From positions 1 to 64,000 of the forward strand of contig JACJZG010000015.1 in the NCBI GenBank assembly GCA_020635715.1: DNA of 64,000 nt. The letters are read 5' to 3'. The position numbers were made by a program, and so were the translations under genes. This stretch comes from Flavobacteriales bacterium (GTDB lineage: Bacteria; Bacteroidota; Bacteroidia; Flavobacteriales_F; PHOS-HE28). The notes beneath the pieces were generated by a model. That model was not told the DNA's origin, ran no database searches, and saw nothing but the letters and a program-made list of their open reading frames with translations. Of the stretch, positions 18,834 to 27,437 are shown piece after piece (the stretch's first letter is position 1; each line of letters opens with the position of its first letter).

Positions 18834-18907
18834 TCGGGGCGGCCAGATTCGAACTGACGACCTCCTGCTCCCAAAGCAGGCGCGATACCGGGCTACGCTA
18901 CGCCCCG
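18834..18907 (-). tRNA. tRNA-Pro (anticodon TGG)
   Basis: A complete 74-base cloverleaf: acceptor CGGGGCG/CGCCCCG, anticodon stem CCTGC/GCAGG with loop TTTGGGA, and T-arm GTCAG/CTGGC around TTCGAAT. The D-stem is short (GCG/CGC), as is common for Pro tRNAs. CCA is not encoded. A decayed paralogue lies immediately 5' of it. Confidence 0.97.
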
Positions 18908-18913
18908 AATGTC

Positions 18914-18983
18914 CTTTCCACGTATTCGGCCTGACGACCTTCCCGCCGGAGCGGGACGCGATACCGGGCTACGCTACGCCCGA
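18914..18983 (-). pseudogene. Decayed second tRNA-Pro
   Basis: The segment aligns over most of its length with the intact tRNA-Pro next door. About 25 consecutive bases of the acceptor 5' strand and D-arm are identical, as are ten bases of the variable and T-arm region. The anticodon arm can still pair (TCCCG/CGGGA), but its loop has six bases rather than seven because one base is missing. The T-stem and the 3' acceptor strand no longer pair. It is therefore very unlikely to make a functional tRNA. Confidence 0.75.
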
Positions 18984-18984
18984 G

Positions 18985-19099
<115 letters not shown>

Positions 19100-19161
19100 A
19101 AGGTGTCCCACCACGTTCGATGGGGCGGCAAATATAGCCGAATACCACTCAACCGCATGGC

Positions 19162-19169
19162 TACCTTTG
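19162..19169 (+). promoter_or_regulatory. TAnnTTTG promoter box for the thiolase gene
   Basis: TACCTTTG matches the Bacteroidota -7 consensus and lies 36 bases before the thiolase ATG. No clear -33 TTG was found. Confidence 0.55.
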
Positions 19170-19205
19170 CGGCCTCATTCCTCATCACCCGAAAAACCCG
19201 TGACC

Positions 19206-20384
19206 ATGGCCCGTGAAGTCGTCATCGTTTCCGCAGTACGAACCCCCATCGGAAGCTTCGGCGGCGCTCTGGCCGAGGTGAGCGCCACCCAGCTCGGAGC
19301 AACAGCGGTGAAGGGTGCCTTGGAAAAGGCCGGTGTATCCCCGGAGGCCGTTCAGGAGGTGATCATGGGCAGTGTCCTTCAAGCCAACCTGGGCCAGGCT
19401 CCCGCGCGCCAGGCATCGAAGTTCGCCGGACTGCCGGACAACGTGCCGGCCACCACGGTGAACAAGGTGTGCGCCAGTGGCATGAAGGCCGTCATGATGG
19501 GTACCCAGGACATCCTCCTCGGCGATGCCGATGTGGTGGTGGCCGGCGGCATGGAGAGCATGAGCCGTACTCCGTTCTACCTGGAGCAGGCCCGCTATGG
19601 CTATCGCTTCGGCAACGGCAGCGTGATCGACGGCATCGGCAAGGACGGCCTGACCGATGTGTACCACCAGACCGCCATGGGAGTGAGCGCGGACAACACC
19701 GCCAAGGAACATGGCATCACCCGCGAAGAGCAGGACGCCTTCGCCATCGAGAGCTACAAGCGAAGCGCCGCCGCATGGGCCGCGGGTAGGTTCAAGGATG
19801 AAGTGGTCCCGGTGACCGTGAAGACGCGGAAGGGCGAGGTGGTGGTTGACCACGACGAGGAGTATAAGAACGTGAGCTTCGAGAAGATCCCCGCGTTGAA
19901 GGCCGTCTTCTCCAAGGATGGCACCGTGACCGCGGCGAACGCCAGCACGATCAACGACGGAGCCGCCGCACTGGTGCTGATGAGCGCCGACAAGGCGAAG
20001 GAACTCGGCTTGAAACCGATCGCGAAAGTGTTGAGCTATGCCGATGCCGAACAGGCGCCGGAGTGGTTCACCACCACCCCTGCGAAGGCTGTACCGCGTG
20101 CGGTGGAAAAGGCCGGCCTGAAGATGAGCGACATCAGCTACTTCGAACTGAACGAAGCCTTCAGCGTGGTGGGCATCGCCAACACCCGGTTGATGAAGCT
20201 TGATCCGGCCAAAGTGAACGTGAACGGTGGTGCCGTATCCCTCGGACATCCGCTGGGCTGCAGTGGCGCCCGGATCCTGGTCACCTTGATCAACGTGCTG
20301 AAGCAGAACGGAGCGAAGTATGGTGCTGCAGGGATCTGCAATGGCGGCGGTGGGGCCAGTGCGATGGTGATCGAAGCGCTCTAG
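19206..20384 (+). CDS. Acetyl-CoA C-acyltransferase (thiolase)
   Basis: This 392-residue thiolase catalyses reversible Claisen condensation or thiolysis of acyl-CoA. The nucleophilic Cys89 sits in 'NKVCASGMKA', the catalytic His in 'GGAVSLGHPLGCSGAR', and the second acid/base Cys in 'ICNGGGGASA' near the C-terminus. Sequence is nearer to the biosynthetic acetoacetyl-CoA thiolase type than to the long-chain beta-oxidation type, but substrate range is not certain. ATG 19206 was chosen because it gives the family start MAREVVIVSAVRTP. It is followed after three bases by the NlpC/P60 gene. Confidence 0.95.
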   Translation: MAREVVIVSAVRTPIGSFGGALAEVSATQLGATAVKGALEKAGVSPEAVQEVIMGSVLQANLGQAPARQASKFAGLPDNVPATTVNKVCASGMKAVMMGTQDILLGDADVVVAGGMESMSRTPFYLEQARYGYRFGNGSVIDGIGKDGLTDVYHQTAMGVSADNTAKEHGITREEQDAFAIESYKRSAAAWAAGRFKDEVVPVTVKTRKGEVVVDHDEEYKNVSFEKIPALKAVFSKDGTVTAANASTINDGAAALVLMSADKAKELGLKPIAKVLSYADAEQAPEWFTTTPAKAVPRAVEKAGLKMSDISYFELNEAFSVVGIANTRLMKLDPAKVNVNGGAVSLGHPLGCSGARILVTLINVLKQNGAKYGAAGICNGGGGASAMVIEAL

Positions 20385-20387
20385 GCC

Positions 20388-21161
20388 ATGCCTTCCGTCA
20401 TCTGCCCGCTCTCCATCGTCCCGGTCCGGAAGGAACCGAACGATCGTGCCGAAATGGTGACCCAATGGCTCTTCGGCGAGACGGCCGAGGTGATCGACCG
20501 CACGGACAAATGGAGCCGCCTGAAGTTCGACCACGACGGCTACGAGGGCTGGGTGGACAACAAACAGCTGGTGCCCTGCCTCACCCCCAACTTCGATCCG
20601 GACCTGCGGGTGATCGACCTGGCCACGGTGGTCGATCTCGGTGACCGACAAGTGCTACTTCCATACGGTGCCGTGGTCCCCTTCTACAACGACGGCACCA
20701 TCCTGTGGCAGGACCGCCGGGTGCCCGTGAGCGCGGTGACCAATCACAAGCCCGACCTGGAGCGCGCCGACCTGCTCGAACTCTATCTGCACACCTTCAT
20801 GGGAGCCCCCTATCTCTGGGGTGGTCGCACACCGAGCGGCGTGGATTGCAGCGGCCTCACCCAGATGCTCTTCATCCTGATGGGCATCTACCTGCCGCGC
20901 GACGCCGGTGACCAGGCGATGGAAGGTGATCCCGTGGAACTGCTCGACCTCTGCGAACCCGGCGACCTGGTCTTCTTCGACAACGAGGACGGGCGCATCA
21001 TCCATGTCGGTGTCATCCTCACCCGTGGCGATGATGGCTCGCTCCGTGTGGCGCATGCCAGCGGCCGCGTGCGCATCGACAAGCTCGACCAGCAAGGCAT
21101 CTTCAATGCCGAGGAAGGCAAGTACACGCATCAGCTGCGGATGGTACGGCGGGTGTTGTAG
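20388..21161 (+). CDS. SH3 and NlpC/P60 domain peptidoglycan hydrolase
   Basis: The 257-residue protein has an N-terminal bacterial SH3-like region (residues about 1-60, 'NDRAEMVTQWLFGETAEV'), a second SH3-like segment, and a C-terminal NlpC/P60 cysteine peptidase domain. The catalytic Cys154 lies in 'GVDCSGLTQM'; the His is in 'RIIHVGVIL', and a further conserved His in 'VAHASGRVRID'. This layout resembles gamma-D-glutamyl-L-diamino acid endopeptidases that cut murein peptides. No signal peptide is visible, so it may act on recycled muropeptides in the cytoplasm or be exported another way. Probably co-transcribed with the thiolase. Confidence 0.9.
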   Translation: MPSVICPLSIVPVRKEPNDRAEMVTQWLFGETAEVIDRTDKWSRLKFDHDGYEGWVDNKQLVPCLTPNFDPDLRVIDLATVVDLGDRQVLLPYGAVVPFYNDGTILWQDRRVPVSAVTNHKPDLERADLLELYLHTFMGAPYLWGGRTPSGVDCSGLTQMLFILMGIYLPRDAGDQAMEGDPVELLDLCEPGDLVFFDNEDGRIIHVGVILTRGDDGSLRVAHASGRVRIDKLDQQGIFNAEEGKYTHQLRMVRRVL

Positions 21162-21306
21162 CCCTGAACGACCATAGCTTCCAGCCTCACCTTATTGTCC
21201 GGAACACGGAGGTTCCCGGCACGTTCAGGGAACGGTGTCATTGGAGCCATATGCGGTAGCTCTTCAATATTGTCATGTACTGATCTTTATCTAAACACCC
21301 GATACC

Positions 21307-22881
21307 ATGAAACGCATCATCCCATTCGTTATGGCGTCGATCCTTGCTGAGATCACTTCTGCGCAAGTCGTGGCGTGGACCAAACATGTGCCGAGGAACA
21401 ATGGCTTGGTGACCTACTCACCAGGTCTATCCATGGATGACCAAGGCAATGCATATTGTTTGACCGACGCCATCCCTTACGAAATAAGAAGCTTTGACTG
21501 GAGTGGTGCACCATTAGACACGATCGACCCTGCACAGGTCAACTTCCTGAAAGCGGTGCAAGGAGGTCATCTGGTGACAGGGTCATTCAACCAGAACATC
21601 TCTCTTGGTGGTCTCGAACTGGAAACGAATGATGGGCAGACCCGTTCGTTCCTTGTAAAGCTCGGACCGGATATGATCGCCGAGTGGTCGGTACTTGGCA
21701 TACCGGTGGGTTCAGGCTCGGTGTATGTTCAAAGCATGGGTGTCTCACCATCTGGTCGATGTGCATTGTTGCTTATAGTGAATGGCACCGTTCAATGGTC
21801 AGGCCTGCAAGTGACCGGTTCGTTGAATGACAGGTTCCTTTTGGTGTTCGATGAAAGCGGCGAAGCGGAATGGTTCAAATGGATCCGAACCGCGGAGGGC
21901 TATAATGTGCTCAACAGTCAATTCATCCAAACCGCCATCAGCGATGCGGGCGACGTATGGCTATCAACCTACTACAGCAGTACGCTTGTAATTGGAAGTG
22001 ATACGCTCCCCGCCGCAGGTCTTTCAAGCTATGACCACTTCACTTTACACCTTGATGCAAATGGTGATCTGGCGGGATCGCTCCATGTCCCTTCGCTGCC
22101 TGATCGTTTCGGACTGTACTGCACGGGCATCATCCCCCATATCGATGGTACGGCCGTCTGGGTGGGCGGATTCCATGATGGTGCCAACCTGAACGGTGAC
22201 ATCCTGAACGGGAACGGACACACCGAAGCTCTGCTGTTGCATCTACAGAACGACGCCCAACCCAGTCAGATACTGCGCGGATACAGCGATCTGGGATCGG
22301 GTTTCGGCGATATCGCCAGAGACCCGGTCAGTGATGATCTCATCATTATCGGAAGCGCTCATGGACACCTGACATTCGTTGATCAAGAGATAGACATGAA
22401 CACATACTCCTACACCTATGCGATCCAATTGACCGCGGATGGGAGTTTCGGCCCTTTCGTTGGTCTTACACGTGGCCAGAACAATGTCGGGGGGAATTCC
22501 AGCCACGTTACCAATGCCGTGATCAGAGATGGTATCGCATACGTTCTCGGCTATGTTGGCCTGGGAGGTAAACGCTGGGATGGAACCAACCTCCCTGAAG
22601 GCCTGACACTCTCCAGGATCATCCCTTCGGACCGCGTCGGCATCCATGAGACTGTACTGGCAGCACCTCGTATCTGGCCTGTTCCTGCCTCCGACTTCAT
22701 CCTGGTAGACGGAACCTGGCGAGCCGGTCCTGTGAGGTTGATCGACGTGCAAGGCCGCACGATGACCGTTCGATCCTCTGGCATGGATGGGATAATTCGC
22801 ATCGATATCCAGCACCTGCCTGCGGGTTCGTATAACCTGGTCGGTGAACATGGCCCGATGGGCAGGTTCGTTAAAATGTGA
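21307..22881 (+). CDS. Secreted protein with T9SS type A C-terminal sorting domain
   Basis: The 524-residue product has a signal peptide (to about residue 20, 'ILAEITSAQV') and a large central region of beta-propeller or SBBP-like character ('SMDDQGNAYCLTD', 'VQSMGVSPSGRCALLL'). The C-terminal domain is of type IX secretion form ('RIWPVPASDFILVDGTWRAG', 'IDVQGRTMTV', then 'LPAGSYNLVGEHGPMGRFVK'). It would be exported through the T9SS and displayed on or released from the surface. The G+C content is visibly lower than in neighbours, suggesting later acquisition. The upstream gap 21162-21306 shows no clear promoter box. Confidence 0.85.
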   Translation: MKRIIPFVMASILAEITSAQVVAWTKHVPRNNGLVTYSPGLSMDDQGNAYCLTDAIPYEIRSFDWSGAPLDTIDPAQVNFLKAVQGGHLVTGSFNQNISLGGLELETNDGQTRSFLVKLGPDMIAEWSVLGIPVGSGSVYVQSMGVSPSGRCALLLIVNGTVQWSGLQVTGSLNDRFLLVFDESGEAEWFKWIRTAEGYNVLNSQFIQTAISDAGDVWLSTYYSSTLVIGSDTLPAAGLSSYDHFTLHLDANGDLAGSLHVPSLPDRFGLYCTGIIPHIDGTAVWVGGFHDGANLNGDILNGNGHTEALLLHLQNDAQPSQILRGYSDLGSGFGDIARDPVSDDLIIIGSAHGHLTFVDQEIDMNTYSYTYAIQLTADGSFGPFVGLTRGQNNVGGNSSHVTNAVIRDGIAYVLGYVGLGGKRWDGTNLPEGLTLSRIIPSDRVGIHETVLAAPRIWPVPASDFILVDGTWRAGPVRLIDVQGRTMTVRSSGMDGIIRIDIQHLPAGSYNLVGEHGPMGRFVKM

Positions 22882-22907
22882 TCAACCGTGCTTCCTTGCA
22901 TCACCAT

Positions 22908-25265
22908 TCAGAACCGCAGCGTGTACTGCATCACGGGCAACAAGGCCAGCTGTGGAACGTTGTCGATGCGCTGTGTGCGGTCGTTGTAGTAGTAGTACAC
23001 CGGTGTGGCCGCGTTCAACACGTTCTGCACATCCAGTTTGAACTCGTGGCTCACCTTGGGACGCCCGACACGGTAGCTGGCCACGATATCGAGCTTGTGC
23101 ACGGCGCCAGCCTTCTCGCTCCATGCCGGGCTTCCCTCCTTCTCCGTTCCGGCCGCGATGCTTGATGCGAGGTCGATCGGCGTGTAATACTGCCCCCCCT
23201 GCAAGGAGTACCGGAAGCCGGCCATGAGGGTGCGGTCCTTCGCCTCGGGACCGAGCTTCCATTCCTTACCGGCGAGCACGTTGCCCACCGGACCAAGGTT
23301 GAAGCGTGAGTTGTGCCAGGCGCCGTCCAATGCCTTATACCGCGACTCGCTGTAGGAGGCTGTGATCATGTAGTGGTAACCGCGTGTGAAGAACTTCTCC
23401 AGGCTCACTTCCACGCCACGGTTGTAGCCGGTGCCTGCATTGACCAGCGGCTTATTCGTGAACCACTCCGCCATGTTGTTCACCGCGAAGGCACTGTTCG
23501 GATCGTTCTCCACCGGGAGGTCGTACAGATGCTGGTAGTACACCTCCGCCTTCAATTGCATGTCCTCGGCCACTTCTTGTTCGAAACCCGCCACCACATG
23601 CGCCGCACGGGTCAGGCCAAGTCCTTCGTTGGGACGGACCACGGTCCCGTCCTGATCGACATCCTGTGCCAGGTAGGTCATCAGTCCTTCCGTCTTCGAA
23701 TGCAAGCCCGCTCCCAGCGTGAAGGCCCGATCAGGGCGAACCTGGTAGCGCAACGCCAATCGCGGTTCCACGCTCGCCGCCTTGTTCAGGTCGAAGTACA
23801 GGAAATGCACCCCGCTCGTGAGCGTCCACTGTTCATTCCAGCGCCACTTCCAGCTCGTGAAGGCCTGTATCGTGTTCGCGGATCCGGCGCGGTCCAGATT
23901 GAGTACCATGCGCTGGCGATCGGGATCCCAGGAATTCGCGTACATCCGGAAGCGCTCGTTGGAGACGATGATGCCCGAACGCAACTTATGATGCGCGTTG
24001 ATGCGCGTGTTCACCGTGCTGGAAAGACGGAGCGCCCATTTCGCCAGGTCATCCTTGTGGCGCAGCTCCAATGGCGTTTCGCCCGGCACCGGACTCTCGG
24101 TGTAATCCGTTCCACTGCCATTGCCGCTCATGGAGACGTTGGTGTAAATGAAGCTCTTCTCACCAAGCGTCTTCGTGTGGCTCAGTCCGATCACGCCCAT
24201 CCGCGAACCGAATTCGGCACGTGAGAACAGGGTATCCTCCTTCACCCCAAGATCCTCGTCCACGATCGCGCTTCGACCTCCCAGGCCATACAGTGCGATG
24301 GTCCCATAGTCGGCTGAAGGCAGACGCACCTTGAAGGCCGCATCGGTATACCGCGGAACACCACCGTAATCCACGATGCCCGCACCATCCAGCAGAGCCA
24401 GGGTGCTGTAGCGGTAGTTCGCGAGGTAACTGCCTCCATTGGTACCCGGGATCGGTCCTTCGGCGGTGAGGTCGGTGCCGAGAACACCCGCCTTCAGGGT
24501 GTACTCCCGCTTGCGGTCGTTGCCGTTGCGCAGGCGCATGTCGAAGACCGCGCTGTACACGTTGCCGTACTCCGCGGTGAACGCACCGGTGTAGAACTCG
24601 GAATCGTCGATCATATCGCTGTTGAGCACATTGATGGGACCACCGGTGCTCCCATCATCGCTGAAGTGGTTCGGGTTGGGGATCTCCACCCCTTCCAGGC
24701 GCCACTGCACGCCTTTCGGTGAATTGCCCCGCACCACCACGGTGTTGTTCCCGGACGGGTCACCCGCCACACCGGGGAAGCTGCTCACCATGCGCGCCGG
24801 ATCGTTGATGCCGCCAGCGATGCGTGAGGTCTCCTCCACGCTGATCCGACGCGCGCTCACCGTGGCCATGTCATTGCGCAGTTCGCCCTTGCGTTCCGGC
24901 GCCTTCACCTCGAACTCCTTCAATTGCGCCACGCTCTCCTGCATGCGCACCTCGAGCACGAGCTCCTTCGCACTGGTGAGCAAGAGGTTGGCCATGCGTT
25001 GTTCCTCGAAGCCGACCATGCGGATCTGAAGATCGACCCGTCCGGTGGGCACTTCGTTGATGATGAAACGACCGTCGAAGTCGGTGGTGGCACCCTTGAT
25101 CGGGTCCGAGCCCGCGATCACCACGGTCGCACCGATGAGCGGTTGGCGCGTATCGGCATCGAGTATGGTGCCTCGGATGGCCTGGGTATTGGCTTGGGCC
25201 ATCAGTTCGCCGGAAAGAGCGATCAGGACCAGCATGATGAACGCGAGAAGGGCACGGAGGTACAT
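22908..25265 (-). CDS. TonB-dependent receptor with carboxypeptidase-like N-terminal domain
   Basis: A 785-residue outer-membrane receptor. After the signal peptide (ends about 'GELMAQA') comes a CarboxypepD_reg-like domain ('AIRGTILDADTRQPLIGATV'), then a plug domain ('VVVRGNSPKGVQWRLEGVEIPNP') and a C-terminal barrel ending in 'VMQYTLRF' with the terminal Phe expected for barrel insertion. It has no STN domain of its own. It lies downstream of the STN-repeat gene on the same strand after a 168-base gap, so it may belong to the same regulated locus. Substrate cannot be inferred. ATG 25265 was chosen over an upstream ATG at 25295 because it starts a normal signal peptide. Confidence 0.9.
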   Translation of the reverse strand: MYLRALLAFIMLVLIALSGELMAQANTQAIRGTILDADTRQPLIGATVVIAGSDPIKGATTDFDGRFIINEVPTGRVDLQIRMVGFEEQRMANLLLTSAKELVLEVRMQESVAQLKEFEVKAPERKGELRNDMATVSARRISVEETSRIAGGINDPARMVSSFPGVAGDPSGNNTVVVRGNSPKGVQWRLEGVEIPNPNHFSDDGSTGGPINVLNSDMIDDSEFYTGAFTAEYGNVYSAVFDMRLRNGNDRKREYTLKAGVLGTDLTAEGPIPGTNGGSYLANYRYSTLALLDGAGIVDYGGVPRYTDAAFKVRLPSADYGTIALYGLGGRSAIVDEDLGVKEDTLFSRAEFGSRMGVIGLSHTKTLGEKSFIYTNVSMSGNGSGTDYTESPVPGETPLELRHKDDLAKWALRLSSTVNTRINAHHKLRSGIIVSNERFRMYANSWDPDRQRMVLNLDRAGSANTIQAFTSWKWRWNEQWTLTSGVHFLYFDLNKAASVEPRLALRYQVRPDRAFTLGAGLHSKTEGLMTYLAQDVDQDGTVVRPNEGLGLTRAAHVVAGFEQEVAEDMQLKAEVYYQHLYDLPVENDPNSAFAVNNMAEWFTNKPLVNAGTGYNRGVEVSLEKFFTRGYHYMITASYSESRYKALDGAWHNSRFNLGPVGNVLAGKEWKLGPEAKDRTLMAGFRYSLQGGQYYTPIDLASSIAAGTEKEGSPAWSEKAGAVHKLDIVASYRVGRPKVSHEFKLDVQNVLNAATPVYYYYNDRTQRIDNVPQLALLPVMQYTLRF

Positions 25266-25433
25266 GGGTGGTGTTCGTTTCCCATGGGACAACATGGGTA
25301 TCGGATACCCCTATCCGTATCGGGAAAAGATCACCTCGAACGTCGCCTACCGGCAGATCCGGTGGTCCCTCAAGGGCTCAAGACGACCATTGGTCGAAGG
25401 CGGAAATACAAGCACGAAAGGCTCCTCCGTGGG

Positions 25434-27437
25434 TCAGAACCTGACGCCGACCCCCGCGCGGAATCCGAGCCAGCCTTGCAGCTGCGTGACACCGCCGACC
25501 TCTTCGAACAGTAGCTCGCTCGGCGCCAGTTCGCTGAGGTAGGCGGTATGCTCCTCATTGCGCCAATTCGAGACGAGCAGGTTGCACATAGGGCCCGCCG
25601 TAACCAGCAGGTGATCACCGATATCGCGCGTGTATTGAAGCCCGAAGCGACCGAGGATGTTCACCGCTTCGACCCATCGGGGCTGTTCCATCACCTGCTC
25701 ACCCGTGAGTTCGATGTTCAAATGGTCGTGCTTTCCCAGTCTGATCTCCGACCCGAAGCCATAGAGGAAGCCCCAGCGACCCGCGTCATCCACGGCGGGT
25801 GAATAGCCGAGGATGTTGTGGAACTGACGTGTGCCTGTGCGCAGGGTCAGTGCCAATGGAAGCACATCGGTCGTGCTCACGTCCACCCGGTGGTAGCCGC
25901 GGCGTGCGAAGCTGAGGATCCCGATGCTGGTTCCACCGATCGAGTCGCTGATGTTGAGTATGCCCACCTGCCAACCCTTGGAAAGCGTGGCATAATTGAC
26001 CGTTCCCACCTGTCCGCCATGTGCGGTACCGCTCACCGCATTGATCCCGAACGAGAACTGGCCACCGGTGACATCCCCTGCGTAGTTCATGCCGAAACCG
26101 ACCTGTCCGCCGCTCACCACGGTGGGGACGATGTTGACACCGAACGAGACCTGCCCACCTGTGACCGCCCAGGCGTAGTTCCCACCCAAGCCCACCTGAC
26201 CACCACCCACCGAGTCGAGCGCGAGGTTCACACCGCCCGCCACCTGCGCACCCGTCACCTTCCGTCCGTAGTTGACACCTCCTGCGATCTGCGCCTTCTT
26301 CACATTCTTCGGTGTCACGTTCACGCCACCGGAGATCTGCGTTCCGTCCACGTCCTGTGTCGCCACGTTGCATCCCCCGCTGATCTGTACGCCCGTCGAT
26401 CCACCCTTCACCACGTTCGCGCCACCCGCCACCTGCACACCCTTCAGGGCACCCCACACGGTATTCCCGAACCCCGCGATCTGCACTCCTTCCAAGGTGC
26501 GCATGGTGTGATTGATGGCGCCCGCGATCTGCACCCCTTTCGTATCACGACCGACCAGGTTGGTCAGGCCCGCGATCTGCATGCCCTGCACCTCGTGCGT
26601 CTCGATATTGGCCACTCCGCCGATCTCGAACCCCTTCAACCCACGGGAATAGCCGGCCAGTACGTTGAGCGACAAACCGTTCACCGCGATCGGTGCGATG
26701 TCCTTGTTGCTGCTCAGCGTCGGTATGAAGGAGATCTGCCAGTCGCGGAATTCTGCGAGGTCGAGGTTCGCGGCCAGATCGAACCGGGCGTCAGGCACCA
26801 GCAATCGCGCAACACCCAGGTCCTCCACGCCGCATCGGTCGTAGAGGCATATCGGATCGACGGGTCGAAGGATGGAACGCTTCTGCAGTGCCAGGCGCGG
26901 CAACACGCCATCGCGTCCCACATACACCACGGTATCATGATATTCCTTGCGCATCACGAGGATCGCGGTCCGGTCGCGTTCGCCCGACACTTCCAACTCG
27001 AAGGTGCCAAGCCCGTCCGTTGACGTGGCATGCTTGCCGTCCACCTCATGCACGAAGGCCTGTGCCACGGGACCTCCGCCATCCGCATCGTACACGGCGC
27101 CCTTGATCATGAAGCGCTGCTTGGCTCCGCTCCTGTCCAACAGGATGATGTGGTTGCCCGTCTCCTTCAGCTCGAAACGGCTTCCCACCAATCCCCGCAA
27201 GGCTGACCCAACGGTCCCGTTCACGGCAAGGTCCACCAGACTGTCGTTGTTCACCGCAGCTGCGTTGTAGCTCAGTTTGAACCCACCGTCGCGTGCTATG
27301 AGCGCCAGCCCTTCGGAAAGACGAACACGGCGGGCATCGACCCGTACCTGACGTTCAAGGATGGATTGTGCCACACCGAAGCCCGGCAGCAACAGCATCA
27401 CGAGGATCATCCTCCACCGATCAACAACCGGGGCCAT
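25434..27437 (-). CDS. STN and carboxypeptidase-like domain protein with about 15 LA_2272-type repeats
   Basis: The 667-residue product has a signal peptide (ends about 'GFGVAQ'), then an STN domain at about residues 30-100 ('LSEGLALIARDGGFKLSYN'), a carboxypeptidase regulatory-like domain at about 108-185 and a repeat region at 269-509. The repeat unit is close to 16 residues with consensus G-x-Q-[IV]-[AGS]-G-x-x-N, about fifteen copies ('GVQIAGAINHTMRTLE', 'GVQVAGGANVVKGGST'). It ends in a beta-rich C-terminus finishing 'GFRAGVGVRF', which could insert in the outer membrane. The STN domain normally signals to FecR in the periplasm, and this gene overlaps the fecR stop. TonB plug and barrel domains are absent. 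ATG 27410 is an alternative start. Confidence 0.8.
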   Translation of the reverse strand: MAPVVDRWRMILVMLLLPGFGVAQSILERQVRVDARRVRLSEGLALIARDGGFKLSYNAAAVNNDSLVDLAVNGTVGSALRGLVGSRFELKETGNHIILLDRSGAKQRFMIKGAVYDADGGGPVAQAFVHEVDGKHATSTDGLGTFELEVSGERDRTAILVMRKEYHDTVVYVGRDGVLPRLALQKRSILRPVDPICLYDRCGVEDLGVARLLVPDARFDLAANLDLAEFRDWQISFIPTLSSNKDIAPIAVNGLSLNVLAGYSRGLKGFEIGGVANIETHEVQGMQIAGLTNLVGRDTKGVQIAGAINHTMRTLEGVQIAGFGNTVWGALKGVQVAGGANVVKGGSTGVQISGGCNVATQDVDGTQISGGVNVTPKNVKKAQIAGGVNYGRKVTGAQVAGGVNLALDSVGGGQVGLGGNYAWAVTGGQVSFGVNIVPTVVSGGQVGFGMNYAGDVTGGQFSFGINAVSGTAHGGQVGTVNYATLSKGWQVGILNISDSIGGTSIGILSFARRGYHRVDVSTTDVLPLALTLRTGTRQFHNILGYSPAVDDAGRWGFLYGFGSEIRLGKHDHLNIELTGEQVMEQPRWVEAVNILGRFGLQYTRDIGDHLLVTAGPMCNLLVSNWRNEEHTAYLSELAPSELLFEEVGGVTQLQGWLGFRAGVGVRF

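Noticed and set aside
18914..18983. Fourth functional tRNA in the Arg-Pro-Ser cluster
   Set aside because: The acceptor and T-stems do not pair and the anticodon loop has six bases.
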